Source of the DNA: Amycolatopsis tolypomycina
GTDB lineage: Bacteria > Actinomycetota > Actinomycetes > Mycobacteriales > Pseudonocardiaceae
Assembly: GCF_900105945.1 (NCBI RefSeq)
Contig: NZ_FNSO01000004.1
Coordinates: 7,320,001 to 7,384,000 of the forward strand
Direction: 5' to 3'
Length of the DNA: 64,000 nucleotides
The position numbers and the translations under genes were made by a program. Shown here piece by piece: positions 50,994 to 59,829 of this stretch; the first letter of the stretch is position 1; every line of letters begins with the position of its first letter. The notes under the pieces were generated by a model, which had not been told where the DNA came from, did no database searches, and saw nothing but the letters and a program-made list of their open reading frames with translations.

Positions 50994-53108
50994 ATGCTGC
51001 CTTCTGGCACCCCGGCTCACCGGCGGGGGCCGGTGGTCGAACGCGTGACGAACTGGTCGCTGCGGCACCGCGCCGCCGCGATCCTCGGCTGGCTGGCGCT
51101 CGTCGCGCTCGCCTGGGCCCTCGGCACGTTCGTCCCCGGCACCGACGCGCGCTCGAGCCCGGCCGGCGACGCCGGCACCGGCCAAGCCGTCCTCGACCGC
51201 CAGCACACCCGCGAACCGTTCTGGGAAAACGTCCTCGTCCAGCCCCGCTCCCCGGCGGCCACGGCCGACCTCGCGACCACGTTGACGTCGTCGGGCGCGG
51301 CGGCCGACGTCCGCTCCGCGGTCTCCGCCGACGGGCGGTCGGAACTGGTCACCTTCCGGATCACCGGCAGTGGCACCGGAATCCGGGCCAACCTGGCGAC
51401 GGCCACCGCGGCGGTCGACGCGGTCGCCGCCCGCCACCCGGCCGTCCGGCTCGCCCAGGCCGGCGACCTCAGCGTGTCCGGCGCGGTCGACAAGAGCATC
51501 AAGGAGGACATCGGGCGCTCCGAAGCCCGCTCGCTCCCGATCACCGTGCTGATCCTGCTGGTGGTGTTCGGCTCGCTGGTCGCGGCCGCGGTGCCGGTGC
51601 TGCTCGCGGGCACCGCGGTGGCCGCGACGTTCGGCCTGCTGTCCCTTGTGGACAACTGGATTCCGGTCAACAGCGCGACTTCCGCGATCACGCTGCTGAT
51701 CGGCATGGCGGTCGGCGTCGACTACTCGCTGTTCTTCCTGCGCCGGGTCCGGGAGGAACGCGCCCACGGCGTCGACGAGTCGATCCGGATCGCCGCGCGG
51801 ACGTCGGGGCACGTGATCGTCGTGTCGGGCCTGACCGTGGTGCTGTGCGTCACCGGCCTGCTGTTCACCGGCCTCGACAACCTCCAGGGCCTGACCGCGG
51901 GCACGGTCCTCGTCGTCGGCCTGGCCGTCCTGGCCGCGGTGACGGTGCTGCCGGCGACGCTCTCGCTGCTCGGCGCGCGCGTCGACCGCGGCCGGATCCC
52001 GTGGCTCGGCCGCCGCCGGACCCGGTCGGCGTTCTGGGCCGGCGTGGCGACCGTCGTCACCCGGCGGCCCGCGCTCTGGACCGGGCTCGCCACCGCGCTG
52101 CTGGTGCTGCTCACGGTGCCCGCGCTGGGCATGCGGCTGCAGGACCCGGCACCGGCCGAGAGCCTGCCGCGCAGCATCCCGGTGATCGACGCGGCCGTCC
52201 GCGTGCAGGAAGCGTTTCCCGGCGTCACGATGCCCGCGCACGTCGTCCTCTGGAACACCCGCGGCGGCCCGGTCGACTCACCCGCGCTGCGCCGCGCGAT
52301 CGACGAGCTCACCGCGGAAGTGCCGCGGCCGGCCGTCGTAGTCCCGGTGGACGAGGCACTCGTCGTCCGGGTCCCGCTCGGCGGCACCGGCAACGACGAA
52401 GCGGCCGGCCGCACGCTCACGGCGTTGCGCGAAACCCTGCTGCCGCGGACGGTCGGGCGGATCGACGGGGTCGGCTACGCGGTGGCGGGCCGGACCGCCG
52501 AGGCGCACGACTTCACCGCGCAGGCGATCGCCCGGGCGCCTTACACCTTCGGGTTCATCCTGCTGCTCGCGTTCGTGCTGCTGCTCGTGGTGTTCCGGTC
52601 GGTCGCCGTGCCGCTGGTGTCGATCCTGCTCAACCTGCTCTCGGCCGGCGCGGCCTACGGCGTGCTCACGCTGGTGTTCCAGGACGGCTTTCTCGCGCCC
52701 CTGCTGGGTTTCACGCCCTACGGCGGGGTGCTCGGCTGGCTGCCGATGTTCCTCATCGTGCTGTTGTTCGGCCTGAGCACCGACTACCACGTGTTCATCC
52801 TCAGCCGGATCCGCGAACGGTGGCGGGCGGGTGCCCCGCCCCGGCAGGCGATCGTCGAGGGCACCGCGAGCAGCTCCGGCGTGGTGACGAGCGCCGCGCT
52901 GATCATGACCGGCGTCTTCAGCGTCTTCCTCAGCCTCGCCGCGATCGAGTACAAGATGCTCGGCCTCGGCATGGCCTTCGCCGTCCTGCTCGACGCCACG
53001 GTGGTCCGCGGCGTCCTGCTGCCCGCCGCACTGGCACTGACCGGCGGCAGGCTGTGGCGCGAGCGGCGCCGCGTTCCCGATGCCGCGGCTCAGGTGCCGG
53101 CGAACTGA
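50994..53108 (+). CDS. MmpL/RND-family transporter
   Basis: 704-residue inner-membrane exporter with the MMPL layout: two sets of about five to six spans separated by extracytoplasmic domains (roughly residues 55-180 and 360-500). The proton-relay motifs AVGVDYSLFFLRRVREE and FGLSTDYHVFILSRIRERW are conserved, one in each half. Such pumps export lipids, siderophores or antibiotics. No partner enzyme is next to it, so the cargo is unknown. The stop overlaps the convergent GGDEF gene by 19 bp. Confidence 0.93.
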   Translation: MLPSGTPAHRRGPVVERVTNWSLRHRAAAILGWLALVALAWALGTFVPGTDARSSPAGDAGTGQAVLDRQHTREPFWENVLVQPRSPAATADLATTLTSSGAAADVRSAVSADGRSELVTFRITGSGTGIRANLATATAAVDAVAARHPAVRLAQAGDLSVSGAVDKSIKEDIGRSEARSLPITVLILLVVFGSLVAAAVPVLLAGTAVAATFGLLSLVDNWIPVNSATSAITLLIGMAVGVDYSLFFLRRVREERAHGVDESIRIAARTSGHVIVVSGLTVVLCVTGLLFTGLDNLQGLTAGTVLVVGLAVLAAVTVLPATLSLLGARVDRGRIPWLGRRRTRSAFWAGVATVVTRRPALWTGLATALLVLLTVPALGMRLQDPAPAESLPRSIPVIDAAVRVQEAFPGVTMPAHVVLWNTRGGPVDSPALRRAIDELTAEVPRPAVVVPVDEALVVRVPLGGTGNDEAAGRTLTALRETLLPRTVGRIDGVGYAVAGRTAEAHDFTAQAIARAPYTFGFILLLAFVLLLVVFRSVAVPLVSILLNLLSAGAAYGVLTLVFQDGFLAPLLGFTPYGGVLGWLPMFLIVLLFGLSTDYHVFILSRIRERWRAGAPPRQAIVEGTASSSGVVTSAALIMTGVFSVFLSLAAIEYKMLGLGMAFAVLLDATVVRGVLLPAALALTGGRLWRERRRVPDAAAQVPAN

Positions 53109-55228
53109 CCGGCGAGCTCGGCCGGCGGCCTGGCGACGCCGAAGTAATCCCCCGTCGCCAGGTCCGCGCCGGCCGTCCGCCACCAGTTCGCCTGGTCTTC
53201 GGTGTGGATGCCGTCGACGACGAGGGTGGCGCCGACCTGGCGGACCAGCGGGACCAGCGCGCCGAGGAACGTCGAGTCCGACCACGCCTGCCACTCCGCG
53301 AGCCGCCGGTCGACGCGCACGATGTCCACCGGCAGGTCCTCGATCGCCCGCAGGTCGTCGGGGCCCAGCCCGAAGTCGTCGAGCATCACGTGGACGCCGA
53401 GGTCGGCCAGTGCGGTGACGTTCTCGATGACACCGGACACCGGCAGCGCGGGCGCCGGGACGCCGAGCATCAGCTGCTCGGGCGGCAGGCCGGTGTCGTG
53501 CAGCAGCCGCGTCACGCGCGTGCCGAGCGCGTCGTCGGACACCTGGTGCCCGGTCAGGCCGGCCACCATCGGGAGGCCGAAGCCCGCCCGCTGCCGCCAC
53601 CATTCGCCCTGGCGGCCGGCCGCGCGCAGCAGCCAGTCGCCGAGCGGCAGCATCAGCCCGGTCGTCTCGGCGAGCTCCACGCAGCACTCGTGCGAGAGCG
53701 CCGTGTCTTCCGGGCGGTCCCAGTGCAGGCGGGCTTCGACGCCGGCGACCTCGCCGTCCGCCAGCCGGGCCATCGGCCGGTACCGGACGCCGATCTCGCC
53801 GTGTTCCCAGGCGCCTGCCATGCCCACGGCCACCGCCTGCGTCCGCCGGTCGTGGGCGTCGGCCTCGCGGTCGAACATCATCCACTGGCCGCGCCGGCGT
53901 TCCTTGGCCCGCCGCAGCGTCTGGTCCGCCTGGCGCAGCAGCTCCAGCGGGTCGATGCCCTTCGACGGCCGGTGCACCACCCCGGCGCTCGCCGACAGCG
54001 CGAGCCCGTGCCCGTCGACGAAGAACGGTTCGGCGAGCTCGTCGTTGATCGCCCGCACGATGGTGTCGATGTCGGGCGTCGACGCCGTGTTCTCGACCAG
54101 GATGCCGAACTCGTCGCTGTGGAACCGCGCGATCATGGCGTTCTCCCCGGCCATCACCGCCCGCAGCCGCTGCGCGAAGTGCACCAGCAGCTGCTCGCCG
54201 ACCCGCCGGCCGAGGCTGTTGCAGACCATGCCGAACGCGTCGAGGTCGAGGTGGAACAGCGTGACGCCGTACGCCGGGTCGGCGCGCCGCAGCGCCGTCT
54301 CCAGGTGGGTGCCGAAGTACTGGCGGTTCGGCAGCCCGGTGAGGACGTCGTGCAGCGCCTGGCGGCTCAGTTCGCCTTGCAGCAGCATCAGCTCGGTGCC
54401 GTCCTCGATCACGACGACGAAGTGGGACGGCCGGTCTTCGGCGTCGCGCAGCAGCGACGCGGTGAGCGAGATGCGGACGACGTCGCCGTCCTTGCGCAGG
54501 AGGCGCTCCGACTGCCGGACCCGCTCCTTGCCGCCGTCGAGCAGCGCCAGCATCGCGGCGCGGAGGATCTCGACGGACTCGGGGTGGACGACGTCGTAGA
54601 GCACCGAGCCGGCCAGCTCGCCCGCCGGGTGCCCGAGCATCTCGGCCAGCGCCGCGTTGGCCCGCACGATCCGGCCGTCGAGCGCGACGACGGCGATGCC
54701 GCTCGCCGACGACGTCACCACCTCTTCGAAGCGCGCTTCGCTCTGCCGGAGGTTCCACTGGGCGTCCCGCACCGCTTTGAGCAGCGACAGGTGCATGATC
54801 TCCTGCTGGTCGAGGACGCTGCGCTCGTGCGCGAGCAGGAAGCCGCAGGACAGCGCGCCCAGCGCCGCCACCACGCGGTCGGCGGCGCGGTCGACCGCCT
54901 GGAGCTCGGGCAGCGCGGGCAGGCCCTTCCCGAGGACGTCGAGCGTGCACCGCAGCCCCGGTTCGCCGACGTAGCCCAGTGCGACCAGCCGCGCGCCGAT
55001 CCGCTCGGCCGGGGCCAGGTCCGGCGTGGCGCGGTGCAGGGAGTCGCAGAGCGTGCCCAGGAGTTCGCCGAGCTCCGCGTCGAGTTCCTCGCGGCTGAGC
55101 GACACGACTGTCACGCCGCTGAGCAGGTACGCCCACTTCCGCGCGAGCACGGTCCGCCCGCGGCGCGCGTCGGGCGTGGCGGGCTGGTTCGGCTGGGGTT
55201 CGGTCATCGGCATGGGGGACACCCGCAT
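53090..55228 (-). CDS. PAS-GGDEF-EAL protein with degenerate active sites
   Basis: 712 residues: an N-terminal helical region (about 1-160), a PAS domain (about 163-280; FEEVVTSSASGIAVVALDGRIVRAN), a GGDEF domain (about 285-450) and an EAL domain (about 460-710). The cyclase motif is HSDEF (RFHSDEFGIL) with no upstream I-site, and the EAL motif is EAR (VAGVEARLHWDRPE), with later metal-ligand motifs also changed. Both activities are probably lost, so it may act as a c-di-GMP sensor or scaffold. The ATG at 55228 overlaps a possible small upstream frame (TGATG). Confidence 0.9.
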   Translation of the reverse strand: MRVSPMPMTEPQPNQPATPDARRGRTVLARKWAYLLSGVTVVSLSREELDAELGELLGTLCDSLHRATPDLAPAERIGARLVALGYVGEPGLRCTLDVLGKGLPALPELQAVDRAADRVVAALGALSCGFLLAHERSVLDQQEIMHLSLLKAVRDAQWNLRQSEARFEEVVTSSASGIAVVALDGRIVRANAALAEMLGHPAGELAGSVLYDVVHPESVEILRAAMLALLDGGKERVRQSERLLRKDGDVVRISLTASLLRDAEDRPSHFVVVIEDGTELMLLQGELSRQALHDVLTGLPNRQYFGTHLETALRRADPAYGVTLFHLDLDAFGMVCNSLGRRVGEQLLVHFAQRLRAVMAGENAMIARFHSDEFGILVENTASTPDIDTIVRAINDELAEPFFVDGHGLALSASAGVVHRPSKGIDPLELLRQADQTLRRAKERRRGQWMMFDREADAHDRRTQAVAVGMAGAWEHGEIGVRYRPMARLADGEVAGVEARLHWDRPEDTALSHECCVELAETTGLMLPLGDWLLRAAGRQGEWWRQRAGFGLPMVAGLTGHQVSDDALGTRVTRLLHDTGLPPEQLMLGVPAPALPVSGVIENVTALADLGVHVMLDDFGLGPDDLRAIEDLPVDIVRVDRRLAEWQAWSDSTFLGALVPLVRQVGATLVVDGIHTEDQANWWRTAGADLATGDYFGVARPPAELAGQFAGT

Positions 55229-55497
55229 CAGATCTCGCGGTGGGGTTCGACGATATCGAATCCGGCGGAAACCGCAGAAAACCCGGCCTTGATCACCGCG
55301 TCCACTTCCTCGACGACACCCCGCGGTGCCCATTCCGGTGATCGTGTCACGAAAAACACCTTCTCGGTAAGACTCGTCCGACCGTCGGCGGGCTGCACCG
55401 AACAAGCCTCGGTCAGTAGGATCGGAAAGAGCTTAGCGATTCCCCGCGGTTCGGCTACTGGGCCATCCGCGTGAGCCCACACCACCCGATCGGGCAC
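55228..55497 (-). CDS. Possible small protein upstream of the PAS-GGDEF-EAL gene
   Basis: An 89-codon frame from a GTG at 55497 ends in a TGA that overlaps the ATG of the next gene (TGATG), the hallmark of translational coupling. The translated sequence (TEKVFFVTRSPEWAPRGVVEEVDAVIKAGFSAV, in part) is plausible as a globular protein, but third-position GC is lower than usual here and I know no homolog. Otherwise the 345-bp gap (55229-55573) to the divergent P450 holds only promoters. Confidence 0.3.
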   Translation of the reverse strand: MPDRVVWAHADGPVAEPRGIAKLFPILLTEACSVQPADGRTSLTEKVFFVTRSPEWAPRGVVEEVDAVIKAGFSAVSAGFDIVEPHREI

Positions 55498-55573
55498 TGT
55501 CCCGTTCGACCGGACGCGCCTACCGTCAGCCGTCTCCTTGCGAAATCCACACAATGGCGCAACGAGGAGCACC

Positions 55574-56872
55574 ATGAGCGTCCCGATCGCCCCGGGCCGG
55601 TGGCCTTTTCTCGGACACACTCCGGCACTCCTGCGGCAACGCTTCGCATTCACCGACACATTGCCCCGGCACGGCGAGATCGTCCGGCTCTACCTCGGCC
55701 CGGCGCCCGTCTACTTCGTCGCCAGCCCGCGATTGACGCACGAAGTGCTGGTCAACGAGGGTCCGAAGTTCCGCAAAGGCGCGATGTTCGACAAGTTCCG
55801 GCCGTTCGTCGGAAATGGCTTGGTGCTTTCGAACGGCGACTTCCACCTGCGGCAGCGCCGGCTGATGCAGCCGGCGTTCCACCGCGACCGCCTGGCCGCC
55901 TATGCGGAGATCATGCGGCGCGCGGCGACGGATCTGAGCGACTCGTGGCGAGCCGGTGAAGTGCGGAAGATCGACGAAGACATGCAGAGCCTCGCGGTGA
56001 CGATCGTCGGCGAGGCCCTGTTTTCCACGGAACTGGGAAAAGCGGCGATCACCGAAGCCCGCCGCTCGATTTACGTGATCATCCAGCAGGGAATGATTCG
56101 CGCGCTGTCGCCCAAGTTCGTCGAGAAGCTGCCGGTGCCCGGGAACCGGCGGTTCGACGAGGCGATCACCCGGATGCAGGGAATCGTGATCGAGGTGATC
56201 CGCGACTGGCGGCGCGCAGGCACCGACCGCGGCGACCTGCTTTCGACGTTGCTGCTGGCCGGCATGACCGACGAGCAGGCCCGCGACGAGGTGCTCACCC
56301 TGCTCACCGGCGGCATCGAGACGACCGCGCTGGCGCTGGGCTGGACGTTCCACGAGCTCGGCCGGCGCCCGGACGTCGAGGCGCGCGTCCACGCCGAGGT
56401 CGACGAGGTGCTGGGCGGCCGTCCGGTCACCATCGAGGACATCCCGCGGCTGACCTACGTCCGGCAGGTGGTCGACGAGGTGCTGCGGCAGTACCCGCTG
56501 TGGATGCTGATGCGCCGCACCCTCACCGAAGTCGACCTCGGCGGCGTCCGCCTGCCGGCGGGCGCCGAGGTGATCGTCAGCCCGCACGCGCTCCACCACG
56601 ACCCGAAGTCGTTCGCCGACCCGGACCGCTTCGACCCCGGCCGCTGGGCACCGGACCGGGTGGACGCGGTGCCGAAGGGCGCGTTCGTGCCGTTCGGCGC
56701 GGGCAACCGGCAGTGCATCGGGAACCGCTTCGCCCAGAACGAAATCGTCATCACGGTGGCCACGCTGGCCGCCCGCTGGAAGCTGGTTCCGGTGGCGGGC
56801 AGGCCGGTCCGCATCAAGTTCACGTCCGCCGCGTACCCCGACAGCCTCCCGATGACGGTGGTCCCCCGCTGA
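55574..56872 (+). CDS. Cytochrome P450
   Basis: 432-residue soluble haem monooxygenase. The haem-ligand loop is FGAGNRQCIGNRFAQNE, the I-helix oxygen motif LLTGGIETTALALGW, and the ExxR pair is in DEVLRQYP. The N-terminal PGRWPFLGHTPALLRQRF resembles terpene- and fatty-acid-oxidising CYPs with a PGP-like entry. The start is the ATG at 55574 (MSVPIAPG) with GAGGAG upstream. No ferredoxin, reductase or terpene cyclase is adjacent, so the substrate is unknown. Confidence 0.93.
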   Translation: MSVPIAPGRWPFLGHTPALLRQRFAFTDTLPRHGEIVRLYLGPAPVYFVASPRLTHEVLVNEGPKFRKGAMFDKFRPFVGNGLVLSNGDFHLRQRRLMQPAFHRDRLAAYAEIMRRAATDLSDSWRAGEVRKIDEDMQSLAVTIVGEALFSTELGKAAITEARRSIYVIIQQGMIRALSPKFVEKLPVPGNRRFDEAITRMQGIVIEVIRDWRRAGTDRGDLLSTLLLAGMTDEQARDEVLTLLTGGIETTALALGWTFHELGRRPDVEARVHAEVDEVLGGRPVTIEDIPRLTYVRQVVDEVLRQYPLWMLMRRTLTEVDLGGVRLPAGAEVIVSPHALHHDPKSFADPDRFDPGRWAPDRVDAVPKGAFVPFGAGNRQCIGNRFAQNEIVITVATLAARWKLVPVAGRPVRIKFTSAAYPDSLPMTVVPR

Positions 56873-56898
56873 CACGCCGGTGGTACTGGCCAGATCGT

Positions 56899-56917
56899 GG
56901 ACAGTTCCCGGACAGTT
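56899..56917. promoter_or_regulatory. Direct repeats upstream of the ParA operon
   Basis: GGACAGTT occurs twice, at 56899-56906 and 56910-56917, an 11-bp period that puts both on one DNA face, about 75 bp ahead of the ParA start. A possible -10 (TAATAG) lies at 56950-56955. They may bind an operon regulator, possibly the ParA or SAP protein itself. Confidence 0.35.
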
Positions 56918-56990
56918 GGCGGCGATCCGTGCTCCGCCGCCCGCCCGCGTAATAGAACGGCACCGGGCACGAGACCACCGGGGAGTGCGC

Positions 56991-57935
56991 ATGCGGGTCG
57001 TGGCGGTCATGAACTACAAGGGCGGGGTGGGGAAGACGACGCTGACCGCGAACCTGGGCGCGGTGGCGGCGAGCCGCGGGCTGCGGGTCCTCCTGCTCGA
57101 CCTCGACCCGCAGACCAACCTGACGTTCTCGTTCTTCTCGATCGACGACTGGCACCACCGGCTCAAGGACACCCACCGCACGATCAAGCAGTGGTACGAG
57201 GACGACGTGCCCGGCCGCGAAACACCGCTGGCCGGGCTCGTCGTCACGCCGGAGCGGGTCAACCAGGCCCTCGACGGCACCGGTGGGTGCGTCGACCTCA
57301 TCTCGTCGCACCTCGGCCTCATCGACATCGACCTGGAGCTCGCCGCCCGGCTCGGTGGGGCGACCACGCTCGAGACGTCGAAGCGGAAGTTCCTGGACCT
57401 GCACGACTGCCTGCGCCGCGCGCTGCGGGACGACTTCTTCGCCGGCTACGACCTGGTACTCATCGACTGCGCGCCCAACTTCGGCATCGTCACCAAGACG
57501 GCGATCGTCGCGAGCGAGCACATCCTCGTGCCCGCCAAGGCGGACTACCTGTCCACCCTGGGGCTGGACTACCTGGGCGGCAACTGCGCCGACCTCGTCC
57601 AGCAGTTCAACGACTTCGTCCAGCACAAGGGCGGCAGCAGTGCGCACGAGCCGATCGATCCGGGGTTCCTCGGCGTGGTGTTCACCATGGTGCAGGTCTA
57701 CGCCCAGCGGCTGACGGCCGCACAGCAGCGCTACGTCGACGAAGTGCAGGCGAACTCCCAGGTTCCGGTGCTGAAGAGCTACATCCGCAACAACACCACG
57801 TATTTCGGGGACGCCGGCGAGAGCGGAGTGCCCGCCATGCTGCGCGCCACCCGCCGCGACGAAGTCGTGCGGGAGTTCGACGAGCTCGCCGACGAGGTCC
57901 TCGGCGCACTGGCGTTGTCCGGTGATCGCCGGTGA
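56991..57935 (+). CDS. ParA/Soj-family ATPase
   Basis: 314-residue deviant-Walker ATPase. The Walker A motif is NYKGGVGKTTLTANLG (about residues 8-23), with LLLDLDPQTNLTFSFF (A') and Walker B YDLVLIDCAPNFGIVTKTA. Family members bind DNA or position cargo. It is larger than a Soj protein, and inserts near residues 60-120 (HTIKQWYEDD region) suggest an adapted role. No parB or centromere-like array is near, so it is not a standard chromosome partitioner. It begins a three-gene operon, overlapping the next gene by four bases (GTGA). The start is the ATG at 56991. Confidence 0.9.
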   Translation: MRVVAVMNYKGGVGKTTLTANLGAVAASRGLRVLLLDLDPQTNLTFSFFSIDDWHHRLKDTHRTIKQWYEDDVPGRETPLAGLVVTPERVNQALDGTGGCVDLISSHLGLIDIDLELAARLGGATTLETSKRKFLDLHDCLRRALRDDFFAGYDLVLIDCAPNFGIVTKTAIVASEHILVPAKADYLSTLGLDYLGGNCADLVQQFNDFVQHKGGSSAHEPIDPGFLGVVFTMVQVYAQRLTAAQQRYVDEVQANSQVPVLKSYIRNNTTYFGDAGESGVPAMLRATRRDEVVREFDELADEVLGALALSGDRR

Positions 57936-58489
57936 CCGACCTGAAGAAGCTGGCCGCGTTGCAGGCGCGGGTGTACGAGTTCCTCGCGGAACAGGACGAA
58001 GCCACGCTGGACGCGATCCTCGGCGGGACGGCCCGGCTGGCCGTGACCGGGCTTCCGGATGACCTGTCGAAACTGACGGTGAAGGAACTGAAGGCGCTGG
58101 CCGCGGACCGCGGGGTGCGCGGATACGGCAAGCTGCGGAAGGCCGAGCTCGTCGCCCTGCTCACCGGGAACGGCGCCGAGGCACCGCCGACTCCCGCTCC
58201 AGCCGCTCCCGCTCCCGTGCGGCCGGTCGCGAGCCCGCCCCCGGCGGCCGTCGCGAGACCTGGCGTCGACGCGGCCGCCATCGCCGCGCAGCTGCGGAGC
58301 ACCGAAACCGAAGCGGAAGGCGCGGCCTACCTGGACGCCCAGCACCTCGACCGGGAGAGCCTGCTCGCCGTCGCCGCCGAGCTGCAGCTCACCCGGGTGG
58401 ACCGCCTGAGCCGGAAGGAACTCGAGCGGCGGGTGCTCAAGCAGGCCATCGGGGCCCGGCGCAAGTTCGCCGGGCTGCGGAAGTGGTGA
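57932..58489 (+). CDS. SAP/Rho-N-like helical protein
   Basis: 185 residues. A SAP/Rho-N-type helix-extended-helix module lies at about residues 47-77 (LTVKELKALAADRGVRGYGKLRKAELVALL), of the kind that binds DNA or RNA. After a Pro/Ala-rich linker (about 84-110), a second SAP-like helical module follows (about 143-175; LLAVAAELQLTRVDRLSRKELERRV). The GTG at 57932 overlaps the ParA stop, and its own stop overlaps the next start, so the three genes are coupled. It may tether the ParA protein to nucleic acid. Confidence 0.72.
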   Translation: MTDLKKLAALQARVYEFLAEQDEATLDAILGGTARLAVTGLPDDLSKLTVKELKALAADRGVRGYGKLRKAELVALLTGNGAEAPPTPAPAAPAPVRPVASPPPAAVARPGVDAAAIAAQLRSTETEAEGAAYLDAQHLDRESLLAVAAELQLTRVDRLSRKELERRVLKQAIGARRKFAGLRKW

Positions 58490-59829
58490 CCGGCGACGGC
58501 CGGTCGATGTACCTGATCGACGGCCGCCGCGTCATGGTGTCGGACCTGCTGGAAGCCGGCCTGCTCGAAGCCGGGACGAAGCTCCGGTTCGAGCGCAAGC
58601 GCATCGGCGACACCTTCGACGCGACCGTCACCACCGCGGGCCGGATCCGGCTGGAACCCGACGGCGAGGAGTTCCGGTCGCCCTCCCGCGCGGCGATGGT
58701 GGCCGCCGGGATGCGCGCGGTCGACGGGTGGCGGGCCTGGGTCGTGGTGGATCAGCAGCGCCTGCTGGATTCGGTGCGCCAGGAGTTCCTGGACCGGGCG
58801 GTCTCGACCGCCGGACGCCAGGTCGGGGACCAGCGCGTCCACGAGCGCCTGCGCCAGGCACGCGCCCGCGCCGACGAGGGCGATCCCGAGCGCATCACGG
58901 TCCGCGAGCTCCTGAAGCTGTGGGGCGTGACCGACCGCGGCGACCAGGTCGGGCGGATCGAAGCGGGCCTGGCCAACCACGGGCTGGTGACGTCCCCCGG
59001 CTTCCGCGCGGTCACGCTCGACACCGTCGTCACCCTGACGACACCACCGGAAGAGCCCGAGGAACCGGCGGCCACCGAGGTCCTGCCGGCCACCGAAGAC
59101 GACGAGGGCGGCGGCGACCTGGACGTCCGCCTGACGGTGGGCAACCTGAAGTCGCTCGAAGGCCTGGCGTCCGTCGGGCCCAACAGCTCGCTCGAAGAAG
59201 CGATCACCACCATGCTCCTCAACGACTTCTCGCAGCTGGCCGTGCTCAGCGGGCCGCGCAACCCCCGCGGAGCCGTGACGTGGCGCTCGATCGCCCAGGC
59301 CATGCACCGGAAGCCCGGGGCGGGGCTCGCCGACGCGATCGTCCACGCCGAGGTCGTCGCCTACGACCGCGACCTCTTCGACGTCCTCCCCGCCCTGCAG
59401 CAGGGGGAGTTCGTGCTCGTCACCGACGAAAGCAGGGCCGTGAAGGGCATCGTCACGACGGCGGACGTCGCCCGGCGCTACGGCGAGCTGGCCACCCCGT
59501 TCTTCCAGCTGGGCGAGCTGGACCAGACGCTCCGCTGGATCATCCGGTGCGCGCTGGACCTCGCGACCGTCCAGCCCCTGTGCGGCCGGTCGATCGACAG
59601 CTTCGACCACCTGGCCTTCGGCGACTACCAGCGGATCCTGGAGAACAAGGCCGTCTGGGACCGGCTCGGCTGGCCACTGGACCGGCCGGCGTTCATCGCC
59701 CGCCTGAACGAGATCCGGCAGATCCGCAACAGCGTGATGCACTTCCACCCGGACGCGATCTCCGAAGACACGGTCGAGAAGCTACGGCACTTCACCACGT
59801 TGCTGCACCGCTACCGCACCCCCGCCTAG
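58483..59829 (+). CDS. RAMA-CBS-HEPN multidomain protein
   Basis: 448 residues, three recognisable parts. (1) A RAMA-type domain at about 10-90 (VSDLLEAGLLEAGTKLRF; FRSPSRAAMVAAGMRAVDGWRAW), known from restriction-associated proteins that read modified DNA. (2) A CBS pair at about 215-335 (SSLEEAITTMLLNDFSQLAVL; EFVLVTDESRAVKGIVTTADVARR), which usually binds adenine nucleotides. (3) A C-terminal HEPN-like domain whose motif R-x4-H is RNSVMH (R415-H420), the ribonuclease signature of Swt1-type and Cas HEPN proteins. Overlaps the SAP gene by seven bases. This pairing of reader, nucleotide sensor and RNase suggests a defence or stress-response effector. Confidence 0.78.
   Translation: MVTGDGRSMYLIDGRRVMVSDLLEAGLLEAGTKLRFERKRIGDTFDATVTTAGRIRLEPDGEEFRSPSRAAMVAAGMRAVDGWRAWVVVDQQRLLDSVRQEFLDRAVSTAGRQVGDQRVHERLRQARARADEGDPERITVRELLKLWGVTDRGDQVGRIEAGLANHGLVTSPGFRAVTLDTVVTLTTPPEEPEEPAATEVLPATEDDEGGGDLDVRLTVGNLKSLEGLASVGPNSSLEEAITTMLLNDFSQLAVLSGPRNPRGAVTWRSIAQAMHRKPGAGLADAIVHAEVVAYDRDLFDVLPALQQGEFVLVTDESRAVKGIVTTADVARRYGELATPFFQLGELDQTLRWIIRCALDLATVQPLCGRSIDSFDHLAFGDYQRILENKAVWDRLGWPLDRPAFIARLNEIRQIRNSVMHFHPDAISEDTVEKLRHFTTLLHRYRTPA

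Noticed and set aside
56991..57935. Chromosome or plasmid partition locus
   Set aside because: The ATPase is ParA-like, but there is no ParB and no parS-like repeat; the adjacent genes have other domains.
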